Positions 31,077 to 42,539 of a stretch of 64,000 nucleotides of DNA are shown here, one piece after another. The notes under the pieces are model-generated. The model had not been told where the DNA came from. It made no database searches and saw nothing but the letters and a program-made list of their open reading frames with translations. Positions within the stretch are counted from its first letter, which is position 1. Each line of letters starts with the position of its first letter. Source of the DNA: Anisakis pegreffii (taxonomy: Eukaryota; Nematoda; Chromadorea; Rhabditida; Anisakidae); contig JAPYMA010000507.1 of the NCBI GenBank assembly GCA_035041965.1, positions 1 through 64,000 on the forward strand, read 5' to 3'. A program made the translations under genes and the position numbers.

Positions 31077-34000
31077 TCAGTCAATCGTACGAATCTTAAT
31101 ATTGATACTCGACGGCATTTTCTCAATATTCGAGAAGCTGCGCACCTTCATCAGCCCGTATCCATTCGTCGCACCGCGCAGGTACGACATCGACCGCGAA
31201 TGCGCCACACTCTTACCACTATTACCGTCACTAAAACCCGAACCCGAACCCGAACCAGTCGATATAATCGCTGACTTTGACATTTCACTGGCTTGCTTGC
31301 TTGGCTGCCTCGTCGCTGCTGCCGCACTGGCTGAGGCCGAATGCCTCAGTCCTTTTGGGTTGCTTGTAGTTGCCGATGCTGAGTAACGACCCACGTATTA
31401 TTATTTGCATTAATAATAACAATAATAATAATAAAAATAACAGAATTCAAATAATAACTCACCATGTGATGACGACGACATCTTGCCTGTATTACTACCA
31501 ACTGTATTCTGCCTCCTAATGATAACAGCAGCCCGTCTGCCAATCGAAGCAGCACCATCAGAAGACCTTCTATTACTGTCATTAGAGCCAGTGTTCATTC
31601 GATGCACCAGAGCGTTCGCAGCCTTCGATAAATGCTCCTTTGATGGGGGATTATTCCGAGTTGTTGAATTGCTCTGCACTGAAATACATTCAAATAATGC
31701 TATGCATTAAAAAACTTTAAAACGTCAAAGAACAACCTTTGCATTTGCCCTCATTTGCTGTCGCTGTCGTCGTCGTCGTCGTCTTTACCAACGGAAGTCT
31801 CGACTTTGGCTTGTGCTCGTCAGCTCCAGCTCCAGCTCCAACTGCTCTAGGCATCGGGCTCGGACTCCGTACCACCACATGAGGCTGAGGTCGCACTATC
31901 GCCGTCTTCGGTGCCGGCGTTCGCATACGCCACGGACTTTGACTTGGCAACTCGAGCCTACTGCTACTGCCACTGCTACTGATACTCACACTGAAAATCA
32001 TCTAGCATTCAGCAAAAATAACAACATTACACCATAATATTCATAAACCAATAACGCACCACCCTACTCGACGCTTAGTCTCAGGCTAAAATTGATCTGA
32101 TCTGACCAACTGATGTGACTGATTTAAACAATAACCAAATCACAACACTCACCCTACTGGAGGCTTCCGTGTCGTTGTAGCGCTACCCGGCTGCTCTTTT
32201 CGAGGTGCTGCACTTGTCTTCGAAGTAGCTGTCGTTCCTTTCGATAAAATTTTTTGTTGTTTCATCAACTGATCCACTGATTTTGTCTTATTACTATTGT
32301 CATCGTTAACATTACTATTATTATTTGCATCTGCCTCTATCCGTATCGACGACCCATAACCCTCTTCATCCCACAACGCCCTCTCCTCTCTCCGTTTCGC
32401 CTCGTCCACTTTATCAGCGCCCATTTTCGTCTCAGCTCTCGACAGTTCACATGCATACTTCAAAACCACAAAACAATCAATAATAACCACCACAACCACA
32501 ACCACAATAACAACAAATAGCAACAATACCGTCTGAATCAACTGCCTCGAATGCGCATTCTGCTCTCCACACAACATCTCACGAACTATTTTCTCAAGTC
32601 TTAACAATATCGACTCATCATGCGGCAACATCAAATTCTGCTTGATTTTCGGTAGTAAATGACACAGTTGTAACCTGAAACTATCATTATTATTATATTA
32701 AACATCACAATACTAATAATAATTACCTGATTACCTGGATTAGGTAACGGTTAGCACTAATAATAATAAAGCTCAAAACGAACCTTATGTTTGAGACACT
32801 ATCCGTCGACATCTTCAAGGCGGTATCCAGAAAATTTGCGTGGAAAAATTCACGGCTAAAAGTCGACATAATCCCGGGAATAATGTCCAAATAGAGACGA
32901 CGTCTGTGGCAGCTTCGGTGCTTCGCGATTGCTAAACAATTACAGTTACAATTACAATTAATAATAATAATAACAATAACAATAATAAAAATAAATAAAA
33001 ACAACCGCAAGCCATCAAACTAACAACGCACAGTGCAAAAAGAAGTCGATGACGGCCTGTCGTTCGCACCGTTCTCTGTGTTCGCGCATGAACAGTAGCA
33101 GTGTTAACGAGGCTGCGATACGACACGGGATGGCCCGCTGCAAATATTACTGATTTGCTTTTACTTCTACACTAAATACACTAAATTCAAAAAATACTTT
33201 ACTCTAAACGAGTAAAAAGTTACTGCATAAAAGCAGCAGCATCAGCAGCACAAAGCACTAACTAACTAACCGCTGTCAACACCTCCTGCTTGAGCATCGG
33301 CACGAAGCTTTGGAACACGTCTTTCAGGGGAATCAGCTTGCGTATCACCGCGATGTTGATCAAATACGACTGATGCGATCGCCACGAGCCGGTATTACGC
33401 ACAAGACGGTTACATCCAATCAGAATTCGATCCAGCTGTATTCTGCTCACTCGAGGCTGCTGCTGCTGAAACTATTATTATTATGATGAGCTGATCTCTC
33501 CTCTTGATTAGCACCAACCAAGCACTCAACTCGTGTCACATGTAAATGTAAAAAGCAACGGCACCACTCACCGAATGTCCTACTGCAGCACCGAATTCCG
33601 AGGCGCATTTATACAACGGCGGTAGAATGCGATGCAAATTGCCCGTCAGATGACCAACCACCTCGGCCGCCCCTCCACGGATCAGCTCTATGAACGGTGC
33701 TATCAACGCCGGCTCATCTGGTACCAACGCTACGATCTGCAACAATCACCACAATAACAATCAATAATACCTAACCAGCGCTATATCTCTTAAAAACCAG
33801 CGCTATATCTCATAAAAACCAGCGCTATATCTCTTAAAACCAGCGCTATATCCCATAAAAACCAGCCGTGGTATAAGTCAAACCTCATGAAAGCCAGCCG
33901 CAGTCGCACAGCGTATATCCTCATCCGGATCCGAGCAAAATCCCTCCAGCAGCGGCAGTAAACGCTCCGAGAAGCACTCCTCACCATACACCATCACAAT

Positions 34001-36431
34001 ACACTATAACCAACCACCCATAACATTACTTACTATCAAATCAAAACAGTAATAATAACCACAACTCACCGGAAAGTTATACGCACAGAATCGTCGCGCG
34101 AGCGTGTGTACGGAGTTGCATTGATCTTCTGCATTATTATTATTGTTATTATTGGTATGTGAGCACGATGACAGATTCGCTATCCGTACGAACGAATCCA
34201 AAAACCATTTTCGTTCATTTGCATTCATTATGTCCTGGAATTAATTAAAACTCAGTTAATTATCTTTATCATACTACCGTTATAATAACAATAACAATAA
34301 TAATAACAACAATTAAAATTCAACCTTCAAATGGAAAATCCACTGTCCAAAATTCTTCGCCACCACGCTCAGCGTTTCGTCTTGAAAGAACACCGCTTGT
34401 TCGGTTGACTTCCTCAACAGCGGTATTATAGCTGATTTCCGACTCTCTAAAGCACTACTCTGAATTATTCCATAAGCACAAACCAAAAATTCCGAACGTC
34501 CAAATGTTGTCGTCGAAAAGTTGTCGAATCCGTCGAATTCCGATCCGATCGCCGCAACTCGCGATCGCAATTCCAAGTGTTATCGTCGAAAGTCAAAACA
34601 GCCAGTCGCCAAAACAAAGAACAAAACCTTTGCTCAAATGCGGCAAGCACACGGCCACCGTGTTCAGAATCGCCTCTCGCACGCCCACCTCGTCGTCTCT
34701 GCACAGCTCCACCAAGCACGGCAGCAGCAAACTCCCACAATCGGCCGCATTCCTGCCAACAGCAAACACCACTAATTCTATTCCACTTCTCAAATCAACC
34801 CAAACAAATCAAATCAAACCTCAAAGACTGCGCAATTACACCAAGTCGTTGAGCTATTGAACTCCGCACGTTCGCGTTCTGATCGTGTGTTAACATCTGA
34901 ACACAAGGCGCCAACTCCTTACGAATGCTCAAATTAAAATTAACATCATTTTTTGAAAACTTGTCGAATCGGTCGAATTCCGATCGCGCCCGGCAATTTC
35001 GGAACTCGCGATCGCAATTCCAAGTGTTCTCGTCGAAAAGCTGTCGAATCGGTCGAATTCCGATCGCGCCGGGCAATTTCGGAACTCGCGATCGCAATTC
35101 TCGTCGAAATCGTCGAAAAGCTGTCGAATCGGTCGTGATTCCGATCGCCAAAAACAAAAGAAGTGCAGAAGAACTCACTCAAAAGACGGTAGAACAGCAC
35201 ACAGCTTCTCGATCAGCCGTGTGGCAATAACGCGTCGTTGAACCCGTTGGTTTGGTTCAGCCTGCGACAACGCTACGGGTAGTATCTGCAACAGGCAGAT
35301 AAGCTGCTTCTACTCTCCAGACCCACCTCAGCAGCAGCAGATCAAATCCGAATGCTATCCAAGCTCAATAAACACCTCACTGAGCACAGCTCTAATCCAT
35401 CTAAATCTTTAAAATTCTCCTCAAAAACACAAACATACCGACTGCTTTATTGCTGCCAATGGTACATGCTCCAAAATCTCCACCAACGTCTCAAGCCAGG
35501 CTGCCGCAGACACTAAAATCAAATCAAATCAAATCAAAATCAATACATCCATCGTATTTTGCCTGCCTGCCTGCCTGCCTAAACTAACAAAACAAAACAC
35601 AATGAATTCATTAACTTCAACTTACAATTATCCTTCTGTCGATTCACATTCTCCAGTATACCACTCAATATAACGTCAGTTAAACCACTGAAAACCAAAC
35701 CAAAACTTGCCATCAGAACAGAATTATTTTCACTACCACTATAATATAATTATAAATAATGAACTCACTTGAAACGGCTGGTGAGTTTTGTGTTTCTGAA
35801 GATATTTTTATAGGTGACCGCAGCTTCGCAGTGTATATCCAAATTCGACGCCTCTTCTTCCAATACTTTCTGCCGTAACAGTAATATTATAAGTACCACA
35901 ATAACAATAACAATAATAACACCAACCAACCTGTATCAACGGCAGCACCAACTCAATCGCTTTATCACCCTCACTATCCAGCAAATCAGCGAACGTTCTG
36001 ATCGCAGATATCTTCTGAATCTCACGTCCTTGTCTGCAGATACACAACTTTGCACACTAACTTAACATCGTTGTAATGTCCAAATGTCGTCGTCGAAAAG
36101 CTGTCGAATCGGTCGAATTCCGATCCGATCGCCGAGTGATTTCGGAACCGAACTCGCGATCGATCGCACGCACCAATTCCATTCCAAGTGTTGGAGGAAT
36201 GTCGTCGAAAGCGTAAAACACACTCAAAACACGCCAAATGTCTCGAATTCAAACCAAAAAAAACCAAAACTCAGTCAACACTCACTTCAGTACGTGTATC
36301 GCCGTGTCCAGAGGTGATCTCAGCAGCTCCTGCAGCTCGGCACTATCGGCACTGCTCAGCAGCGATGACCAGTCTATGATCGTCTCCGGCTGCACACTCT
36401 CATCCACTTCATTTTCGTTTTCATCATCCAT
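31077..36431 (-). CDS. PPP4R4: HEAT-repeat protein, PP4 regulatory subunit 4-like
   Basis: Family role: a HEAT-repeat scaffold that binds protein phosphatase 4 catalytic subunit, mainly cytoplasmic. Twenty exons join in phase (about 1022 aa): 36286-36431, 35931-36033, 35769-35869, 35626-35687, 35439-35512, 35179-35285, 34820-34927, 34628-34752, 34325-34446, 34070-34234, 33884-34003, 33572-33736, 33271-33465, 33032-33137, 32784-32931, 32530-32674, 32153-32457, 31737-31990, 31463-31678, 31077-31378. An acidic start (MDDENENEVDES) is followed by HEAT helices to about aa 660 (for example QNANVRSSIAQRLGVIAQSL, DDEVGVREAILNTVAVCLPH). Then come a conserved segment (LDTALKMSTDSVSNIRLQLC, LPKIKQNLMLP) and a Ser/Thr/Lys-rich tail ending RSMSYLRG...VRSFSNIE. 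The conserved segment and Ser-rich tail argue for PPP4R4 over PP2A-A or PPP4R1, by memory of the family only. The 34446 and 34628 splice choices have alternatives. Three introns carry a shared hairpin repeat. Confidence 0.8.
33775..33870. repeat. ~22-bp tandem repeat in a PPP4R4-like intron
   Basis: Four to five copies of ACCAGCGCTATATCTCTTAA-like sequence fill most of the 33737-33883 intron, ending next to the 3' exon boundary of the following coding block. Confidence 0.85.
34508..34592. repeat. Intron-filling hairpin repeat, PPP4R4-like intron 8
   Basis: The unit contains GTCGTCGAAAAG, GTCGAATCCGTCGAATTCCG and, in opposite sense, ACTCGCGATCGCAATTCC. The GAATTCCGATC and GCGATCGCAATTC parts pair imperfectly. 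It covers about 85 of the 181 nt of this intron. The same sequence occurs in two other introns of the same gene. Confidence 0.75.
34958..35142. repeat. Intron-filling hairpin repeat, PPP4R4-like intron 6
   Basis: Two full tandem units and a partial third (with TGTCGAATCGGTCGAATTCC, GGCAATTTCGGAACTCGCGA and CGTCGAAAAGCTGTCGAATC) occupy roughly 185 of the 251 nt of the intron 34928-35178. Only ~30 nt on each side are unrelated to the repeat. Confidence 0.8.
36087..36213. repeat. Intron-filling hairpin repeat, PPP4R4-like intron 1
   Basis: This is a diverged, slightly expanded copy of the same unit (CGTCGAAAAGCTGTCGAATC, GATTTCGGAACCGAACTCGC, CCAAGTGTTGG) in the same orientation. It covers about half of the 252-nt intron 36034-36285. 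Confidence 0.75.
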
Positions 36432-39328
36432 TTCTTTCTATAAACCTTACCTGGATTACCTGGATTGGCAAGCAGCAGTAGCAGCAGCAGCCGGCTGTCA
36501 TCAAACGTTTCTAACGTTGCTCAATTGCGGCGCATTATTTTAGCCTCAATTTATGCCTAAACCTCTCTAACCTCTAAACACCTTCATTATCACACCTAGT
36601 CAATGTCAAATATCAACTGACCGTAAGGAAATAATGCCGCCGCTGCCTGGGTTGTTGTTTAATAAACCTAAGCCTGCTGCCTTCTAGATATTATTATGAC
36701 TCTGTTCTTCGCGAATCCACACAGATCAATGCTGAAACATAAACTTTAATTATCTTAACATAATAATGACGAAAGCTCCGTCGAAATATACATCCACATC
36801 CACATAATCCCAGTCAAACTAACTATGCAATCACCTTCAAACACACATATCCTATCACATAGCCCACTACCACATCGTTAAATTAAATTGCAGTCTAACC
36901 CACAGCTGCAGCCACAGCCACAGCTTGCTAAGTCTAGCCTGATCAAGAAGCAGTCTGGCCACAGGCTGCGGCCACGCCAAACTGAACACGAACAGCCTAA
37001 CGATTATCCTAAGCCTAAGCCTAGCTACACTTTCAACTAAAGTAAATGTTAATCTTACTTTTCCACATCGAACATTCAACATTCAGCACCATTTATTTAT
37101 TATTTATATACTTCCTTCCTTCCTTCTCTATATCCTTTCCTTAAATTTCCACTTCATTTCAAATGCATCACCAACCCCAACCCTAATCCATACTCAAAAA
37201 CACGCTAAATCACCAGAAACATAAACCAAACCGATCATTAATTTTTGATCATTTTCTCCCTTTCAAACCACAAAATTAATATATTCATACGATTTTTTGC
37301 ATCGCCAAAATTTACGATCAAAACCCAAATTTCCACACAAACCACAAACGATATCCATCCCATTCAATCACCCATCTGCTCACGATATTCACTCACAATT
37401 CAACACCAATCCACCATACGCATACTAACAATTCACCGAATATACCTACTCTAAAAACCACCCTACTCTCAAATATTATAAACAATTCCCCGAATATCAT
37501 CTCATTTACTCCAGTCCAAACTCTAGATCTTTCCGGTTAAACTCTCTGACAACTAATTAATTAATTAATAAGACTATTTCATCACCATCATCAAAAATTT
37601 CATATGCAAATACTTCATATGAAACAGTCTATAAACCGAACTCAAAAACAAACCAACAAACAATATCAAAAGCCAACACGATCAGATCAGCTGTTCTCTC
37701 CTTAACTAAGCCCACTATATCCCTTGCCTCATATATCCATCTATCCTCTCTTTACATATACTTTACAATGTAACAATCCATCCTATCGCCCACCATCCCA
37801 TCCCATCCCTTCTAGTGTTTACTTAAAATCACTACATCACTATCTCATTTCAAATCAATCAAATCAAATCGAATCGAATATTCAGTATCACCCAAACTCG
37901 ATATACTGCTCAATCCATAACCTCAAATAACCCAGCACCTAAACCCTTCCCATAACCTCAAACCCTCCAAACCCAGAACCTGAACAAACCAAACCCCAAA
38001 AACCCGAACCCAACTCACTCACGATCAGAGCAAATCCACACCAACAAAGTAAATAAACTCAACTCGCATCTCCTCCACCTAACACAATAGCACCCACCAC
38101 CTAATCATCACATATCTAAAGCCTAAGCCAGCTGTTCCGTTCCACCTCAGCTCTACCTACATACATATGCTGCATTCTCACCTCACTCATCCTATGCCGT
38201 CTATCCCTCCCTAATCTTTCCATCTCCCTATATCCTATCCCTATCCCTCACCCCAACAATATACATACATATCCCTTCTACCTCTACACAACTAAGAATT
38301 ATAACCTCACCACCAATAATTACAACAACACGAAAACCAAAACACCCAACCCAAAACTATCACTATTTCACGATTACAGTCCAAATTTTCCCCTCTCTGT
38401 CCAAATTTCCCCTTTTCCCCTCGAAATTTCCCTTCAGATTATACTTCAAAACAAAACAGCTAACAACTACAAACAACACATTAAGCACACTAACTCTAAC
38501 AAACCCATAAAATACCAACTACCTAAACACCAAATAACCAACCAAACCAACCAATTCACCAGCCTCTAACCAACCCAAAAGCAGCAATAACAACACCACA
38601 ATGCATAACCACCACACTATCATCAAATAATCCAAAAACAAAACACAAAACAAATAAAACCAACTTACAATCAATTCACTCGTACACAATCAGCACACAA
38701 TTGACAATGCAATAATCCAAAGTAGACATCATGCCATATGCCAAGCCATGCCACCATCATTCCATACAAATTAAACACACAAAACCACTCTAGCATGCTT
38801 CAATCTGTTAATTAAATAATCACATTAACAAAATTAATTAACAAAACACAATAATAGCGGCGATTTAAAAAATTAAAACTTCAAAACGTATCTAATTTCA
38901 ACGGCAATTCAGTCAAAACAATCAATTCATCTAATAAAATGCCCCTTTCAACAGAAACATCTCATATTTCAGATACATTCAGTCTATGACCATCAAGACT
39001 GAAGCAGGCATCCTCGAACGTGCTGCTCTCCACATAAAAATGCACGAATCCCTTTCACAAATTATTTATTCTTTCATTTTCAATAATAATAATAATAATA
39101 ATAACAATAATAAAAATAACTTAACGATAATGTAATAATGACATAATGAATAGCAGATCAGTAGATGAATTACATAAGCAATAAGAAATACACTAAACCA
39201 AAAATTTATTCCACACAAAGAATACAAATTCAATTCAATAACCAAGTACAAAGTATCATATCAAAGTCACGTAACAGTAACAGTAAAAGTAAAATGAGAT
39301 ATATCCCTTGCGCCTTACATCAGTCTCC
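36432..39328. other. G-poor intergenic region
   Basis: This 2.9-kb region lies between the PPP4R4-like promoter and the 3' end of TDP-43-like copy B. From about 37100 to 38900 the plus strand is almost free of G and rich in A and C. No ORF with gene-like composition was seen. An AGGCTTAGG-type repeat (several AAGCCTAAGCCTA-like pieces) lies near 36660 and 37010. Confidence 0.5.
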
Positions 39329-42300
39329 TCACCATTTCGCTGCGGATCTTCCCGGTCCAGGCATCACTCCGCCTGGCCCCCCAGGTCCTCCTACACCATG
39401 CGGCGGTCCTCCTTGCGGTCCACCGCCGCCTCCTCCTTGTGCGCCACCGCCACTATTCAGCGTTGTCCAGAAAGCGTGCCATGCTGCATCCATCACCTCA
39501 GGGTTCACGTTATTCATCTTGTTCAGGCTCAGTGCATCCAGACCTGATGCTAGAGCCTGACTTGTGCCTCCCACACCTCCCGCACCACCTCCTCTGTGTG
39601 GCGGATTCTGCTGCTGTTGCTGTTGCTGCTGCATTGAGGCCGCATATCGCGGCGGTGCGCTCGTCGCATATCCCGGCGAGAAGCGATTTGCGCTCATTCG
39701 CCCTTCCAAGCCTCCTCGATAGGCTCCGGGTGATCCTGCTAGGCCTCCACCCGGGCCACCTTGATCCACCCAACGACCTCCACCACCCACTCCTCCGCCG
39801 TGTCCGTGCCCTAGCCCTCCTCCACCACCCAAACTCCCGCCGCCGATACCCATCGGTCCATTGTATGGACTTCCTCCACCGTCGTAGTAGCCACCTCCGC
39901 TACCCGACGACTGAAAAATAATCACAAATTACCTAGAAACACTTAAGATTGTAGCACTTTGGAGGGAGGGGTCGCACACAGGCACGACGCTCGCGTATAA
40001 CAATTGAGGCCACGCCTACCGCCACGCATGCTCTCAGCCTAACAATAAGAGTAACCTAAGCGCGCAGTAGGCGTGGCCTCGGTCGCTGTGGAAGCGCTGT
40101 TCAAACATAGTGCGTGAACGTACGTGTGTTGTCGTACGCGAGCGTGCTCGCTTGCGATCCGCCCGCCAAAGTGAACAAGTGCCAAAGTCGTTTGATATTT
40201 CAGGTCAAAGTTTTATATTCACATTAATATCATGTTAAAATACCCACCTGCTGCTGCTGTCTCGCTGAATAGGAGTCGTATCGCGGTGACGCAGTGGCAA
40301 TCTTCCTAATGTACGATCCGCCTCCTGCGTAGTTCCCTTTCGGCGCCATCCGCGGCGAATAGTCCGAGTATTCCCGTGGAGCCGCCGCGCACACGGCCAG
40401 CGATGAGCCTTTCACCACATAATCCCCCTTACTGCAATCGCCACCATAATATTAATACCTAACAGCACTTAAAACAACCACTTAAAATCACCAACCTTAT
40501 AAGTCTGGCCGCTACCAATCCACTGGAGAAGTTGACGAACGCAAACGATCTGAACGGTCGCGGGATGTAGACGTCTGTCACCTGAAATTTGAAAATTACT
40601 CTCCACATACCACAACAATCAAATGATCGATCACCTTTGCATCCGGATCGATCTTGGCCGCCTCCTCGTTGAAGAATGTCCTCAGATCATCGGCCGTCAT
40701 CGTCTCAGGTACACGTCCCAGAAAATACTCGCGTTACCACTGGTGGAGATACTTCACCCTTAAAATAATCATGAATCACCTTAAAATGACGGACACACTT
40801 AAAATAATAATTGTTCAAATTTCGCGGCGATCCGCATACGCACACGCATACGCTTAAACACACATGTTACGATCGAATGTGTGATTACGCGCGCCATCCC
40901 CTAAAGTGAAGAAGTGCCAAACGAGACAAATAAGCCAAAACCAACCCTGGAGAGCGGTATCTTCACCTCACACCGTCGTCCATCTATCTCGTGAATGCCC
41001 TTGGCCAGAATCCTGCTCTGTGCATCATAGTCCTTCATGCGCACGAAACCGAACCCTTTCGAGTTACCCGTCGCATCCTTTTTCAGCTTCAATTCAATTC
41101 ACGATAATAATAATAATAACTCAAATAGCAGCACAATAATGCAGCACAATAAAATCAAACAACAACAACAACAACAACACTTCAACAGCAGCAAAACACT
41201 TACATCGAACATCACCACCTCGCCATACGTCTCGAAATAGGCTTTCACGGTCTGCTCGGACGCCTTATACGATATGCCCAACACGATCAGATCCACACAA
41301 ACCGCACCAGCTCTCTCGTGCTCCACTGTCATATCCCCCCCTCCACTAGCACTATCACTCGTAGTCACATCCACACTACTATCAAAGCGTTTCTGTTTCG
41401 AACCACCCCCACTAAAGCCCCGTCCTTCTGTGCCATCATCACTTATGCCGTCATCTTCGTCCATCAATTTTTTTCGTTTCGGATTATTCGCTTCACCTGA
41501 TATTTAATGCTTTCATAATATGCCTCTGCCATGCTGCCTGCTCTCTCTCGCCTCACTTGCGTACGTACTTCTAACCAAATCTCTTTAAATTCACTGAATT
41601 TCTCTGTACGTACGCATGCAAGCAAACGAGCTTTTCCTTTCATCTCTTCATATTAAAACCAACCTCACATGCTTCCATAAACCTTCACCTTCACAAATTC
41701 ACTCTTACTCGTACGGTTTACTCCATTCCATTCACTATTATATCCTCCTCACTGAAACACTTTCAAAAAACGTACGTCACTCGTCGTCTACATTCCCATA
41801 CCAAAACACCACATACCAAAATCACCACCCCAACTGCCACCTCTAAATCTCATTCAATTCTTTCCGGTCTCATTTCTCTTCATTCTACAACAACTCATCA
41901 ACAGATACTTCCAATCATTCCTCACATCAAACAAAATTCAAATTTACTTGTTGTACGTTGTTGCGGGAATATCACGTAGAACACCTTGTCGGCCCAACCT
42001 CCGCTGGGTGGCATAAACCTCGTTCCGCTTGAATCAACCCTTAACTCATCATCATCATGCAAACATCATCAACACCATCAACCATCACACAAACAAACAA
42101 ACAAAGCAAAAAGCTTACAAAAGCGCTCGTGATGCTCCCGTTTGTGGATTCTTGTATTTTAGACCCTGTGCGCCTGGGTAGGCATGTGTCAGGGTTGACA
42201 GCCCCAGAGAGCCATCCTCTGGCTGCGTCGGCAACTCCATACGATCCGTCGTCGGATCGTCGTTTTCGGCCACCAGCACATAATCGATGATCGCCGCTGA

Positions 42301-42539
42301 TTCCTTTGCTGATGCAGATGCTGCTGCCGCTGCAGATTCTGCTTTCGCGCATTTCACCTGAAATTCCCCACAATCGATAACATCAAACAACAACAAAGCA
42401 TGATAAGAATCAAAAAGCAAATCAAAAAAAAGAAACTGCAGCAGCCAAAGTGCAAACCAACCTCCATCGGCGTTTCATTCGATTGCACCGTGCCAGCAGC
42501 AGCAGCAGCAGCGGTTGAATTCGCGTTCTCACTCTCCAT
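39329..42539 (-). CDS. TARDBP: TDP-43-like RNA-binding protein, copy B
   Basis: Nine exons (595 aa): 42462-42539, 42119-42357, 41948-42039, 41204-41496, 40946-41086, 40635-40727, 40496-40581, 40248-40431, 39329-39910. It has the TDP-43 N-terminal domain (about aa 70-136, DGSLGLSTLTHAYPGAQGLK and GGWADKVFYVIFP), an NLS-like NPKRKKLMDED, RRM1 (about 201-281, LIVLGI and KGFGFVRM), RRM2 (about 282-350, YFLGRV and RSFAFVNF) and a Gly-rich, Gln-containing tail. Intron positions and phases across the NTD, RRM1 and RRM2 match copy A, so the two are paralogues. The 40727 acceptor (GCGAG) is atypical. Using it leaves almost no linker between the RRMs, and the more natural upstream acceptor (TTTTAAG near 40746) runs out of frame at 40727, so a small indel or unusual splice is possible. 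MITE-like elements 7 and 8 flank this region. Confidence 0.9.
39954..40183. mobile_element. GC-rich MITE-like element 7 (intronic)
   Basis: The right end is GCCAAAGTGAACAAGTGCC. The left end is shortened to GCACTTTGGAGG. The body closely matches element 6 (CACGACGCTCGCGTATAACA, GCGCAGTAGGCGTGGC, GCGAGCGTGCTCGC). It lies in the last intron of TDP-43-like copy B. Confidence 0.75.
40820..40918. mobile_element. Partial GC-rich MITE-like element 8 (intronic)
   Basis: The right end CCCTAAAGTGAAGAAGTGCC-like sequence is preserved, with GC-rich interior (CGCATACGCACACGCATACG). No left end was found. It lies in the copy B intron that precedes RRM2. The left boundary is approximate. Confidence 0.5.

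Noticed and set aside
34504..34860. Overlapping plus-strand ORFs over the PPP4R4-like gene
   Set aside because: They run through the intron repeat and antisense HEAT exons, with no splice sites of their own.
39439..39921. 160-codon plus-strand ORF
   Set aside because: Shadow of the Gly-rich last exon of TDP-43-like copy B; Gly codons read in reverse give Pro/His/Leu-rich ORFs.
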